A DNA stretch of 6,383 nucleotides. Source: Bacteroidota bacterium (GTDB lineage: Bacteria > Bacteroidota > Bacteroidia > Chitinophagales > Saprospiraceae). Both the position numbers and the translations under genes were made by a program. Below, one piece after another: positions 6,015 through 6,383 of this stretch (its first letter is position 1; every line of letters starts with the position of its first letter). The stretch is taken from positions 1-6,383 of the forward strand of contig JAGWYI010000254.1 of NCBI GenBank assembly GCA_018969455.1, written 5' to 3'. A model generated the notes under the pieces. The model saw only the letters and a program-made list of their open reading frames with translations. It did no database searches and was not told the origin of the DNA.

Positions 6015-6163
6015 TAAAACTTGTACGTTTTCGGAGAAGGCCTATCGGCTCCAAAATTCAGTACAACTGGACCATAAATTACGATTTTTTTAATCAAAAC
6101 CGGGCCTGATTCGTAAAAATAGTCTTTTGCAACAAGCAAATTGTACGTTTTAAGGCGATTACT
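6014..6163 (-). pseudogene. Frame-shifted 3' tail of the minus-strand gene (putative)
   Basis: On the minus strand, a frame without start codon ATG is open from 6163 to TAA at 6014-6016. It encodes about 49 residues that look protein-like, including RLKTYNLLVAKDYFYESG, a GPVLIKKIVIYGPVVLNFG stretch and a final PKTYKF. It overlaps by a few bases the end of the gene that enters from the right edge. Skipping a single base (the T at 6161, at GAG-T-AAT) would join the two into one continuous product. The stop codon abuts the hairpin at 5981-6014, where a real gene end is expected. It may be a natural frameshift, a sequencing error, or, less likely, recoding. A chance open frame cannot be excluded. 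Confidence 0.4.
6018..6151. repeat. Direct repeat TTGTACGTTTT, copies 120 bases apart
   Basis: The 11-mer TTGTACGTTTT occurs at 6021-6031 and 6141-6151. Read on the minus strand both copies lie in the same frame of the putative tail and encode K-T-Y-(N/K). A nearby AGGCCTT (minus strand) also precedes each copy at unequal distance. This could be a protein repeat or chance. Confidence 0.35.
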
Positions 6164-6383
6164 CTACATGCAAAAAAGGCCTCCAATCGCGGCTTTTTTT
6201 TAATCTGGCAAAAACCTCCTCACTTATGCCCTCTATTCGGGGTTGTATGTCCTGAAGAGCCCGGGGGGCTTTGTTCGAAACCCAAGTTATTTGATAACAA
6301 GGAAATCCTCGCTCATACACCCAGTTGGGATTGGGATTGGTGCTTAAATAAATTAAGGAAACATCCTCCCATACTACGGGCAA
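6159..6383 (-). CDS. C-terminal part of an unrecognised protein (5' end outside window)
   Basis: A minus-strand frame is open from the right edge to TAA at 6159-6161, giving at least 74 residues. The TTG at the edge is unlikely to be the real start, so the gene is partial. The composition looks like a real soluble or exported protein: WEDVSLIYLSTNPNPNWVYE, GFPCYQITWVSN, then a helical-looking GISEEVFARLKKSRDWRPF. I recognise no family. The frame stops without a terminator nearby. A coding-like sequence continues for about 49 codons in a different frame down to 6014, so the gene is probably interrupted by a one-base shift close to 6161. The run of eight A (minus strand) encoding LKKS is another place where a shift or sequencing error could occur. 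If the tail is not real, this is an ordinary gene end. Confidence 0.6.
   Translation of the reverse strand: MPVVWEDVSLIYLSTNPNPNWVYERGFPCYQITWVSNKAPRALQDIQPRIEGISEEVFARLKKSRDWRPFLHVE

Noticed and set aside
1..6383. CRISPR array, tRNA/rRNA, transposase or terminal inverted repeats
   Set aside because: No regularly spaced repeats, RNA gene structure, transposase motifs or target-site duplications were seen on either strand.

Overview
The window looks like chromosomal DNA of a Bacteroidota bacterium, most likely near the Saprospiria/Chitinophagia. This rests on gene content, not on any marker gene: an FG-GAP/VCBS protein of the large Bacteroidota type, a CCG-domain Fe-S protein with the CTGDPxRRAGNEF signature, a small conserved protein often mislabelled 'ABC transporter ATPase' in this phylum, and a DUF6970-like lipoprotein. 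Ribosome binding sites are weak throughout, and intergenic DNA is AT-rich with AATC/ATTCATC-type short repeats, which also fits.

Layout. Bases 1-2287 hold the 3' end of an FG-GAP repeat protein gene and, 14 bases later, a complete gene for a two-module cysteine-rich Fe-S protein. The 193-base spacer that follows holds short AATC repeats and a terminator-like hairpin. Next comes the small conserved gene (2481-2990). Bases 3036-5550 hold the most interesting unit. Its first gene encodes a cytosolic 516-residue protein with an EAD11-like adaptor domain, a trypsin-like protease with an intact His-Asp-Ser triad, and a TIR-like domain. Ten bases later comes a gene for an unrecognised exported protein. 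A Cys-rich lipoprotein gene (5615-5962) follows. On the minus strand, a gene entering from the right edge converges on it. That gene appears to be broken by a frameshift near 6160, and its frame-shifted tail ends exactly at a perfect 15-bp hairpin lying between the two convergent genes.

How the genes work together. The FG-GAP and Fe-S genes are close enough to be co-transcribed, though no functional link is evident. The EAD-protease-TIR protein has the architecture of a bacterial conflict (immune-like) system. In such systems EADs recruit effectors to a partner bearing a matching EAD. No partner is visible here, so it must lie elsewhere in the genome or beyond the window. No RNA genes, CRISPR arrays, transposases or origins were seen.
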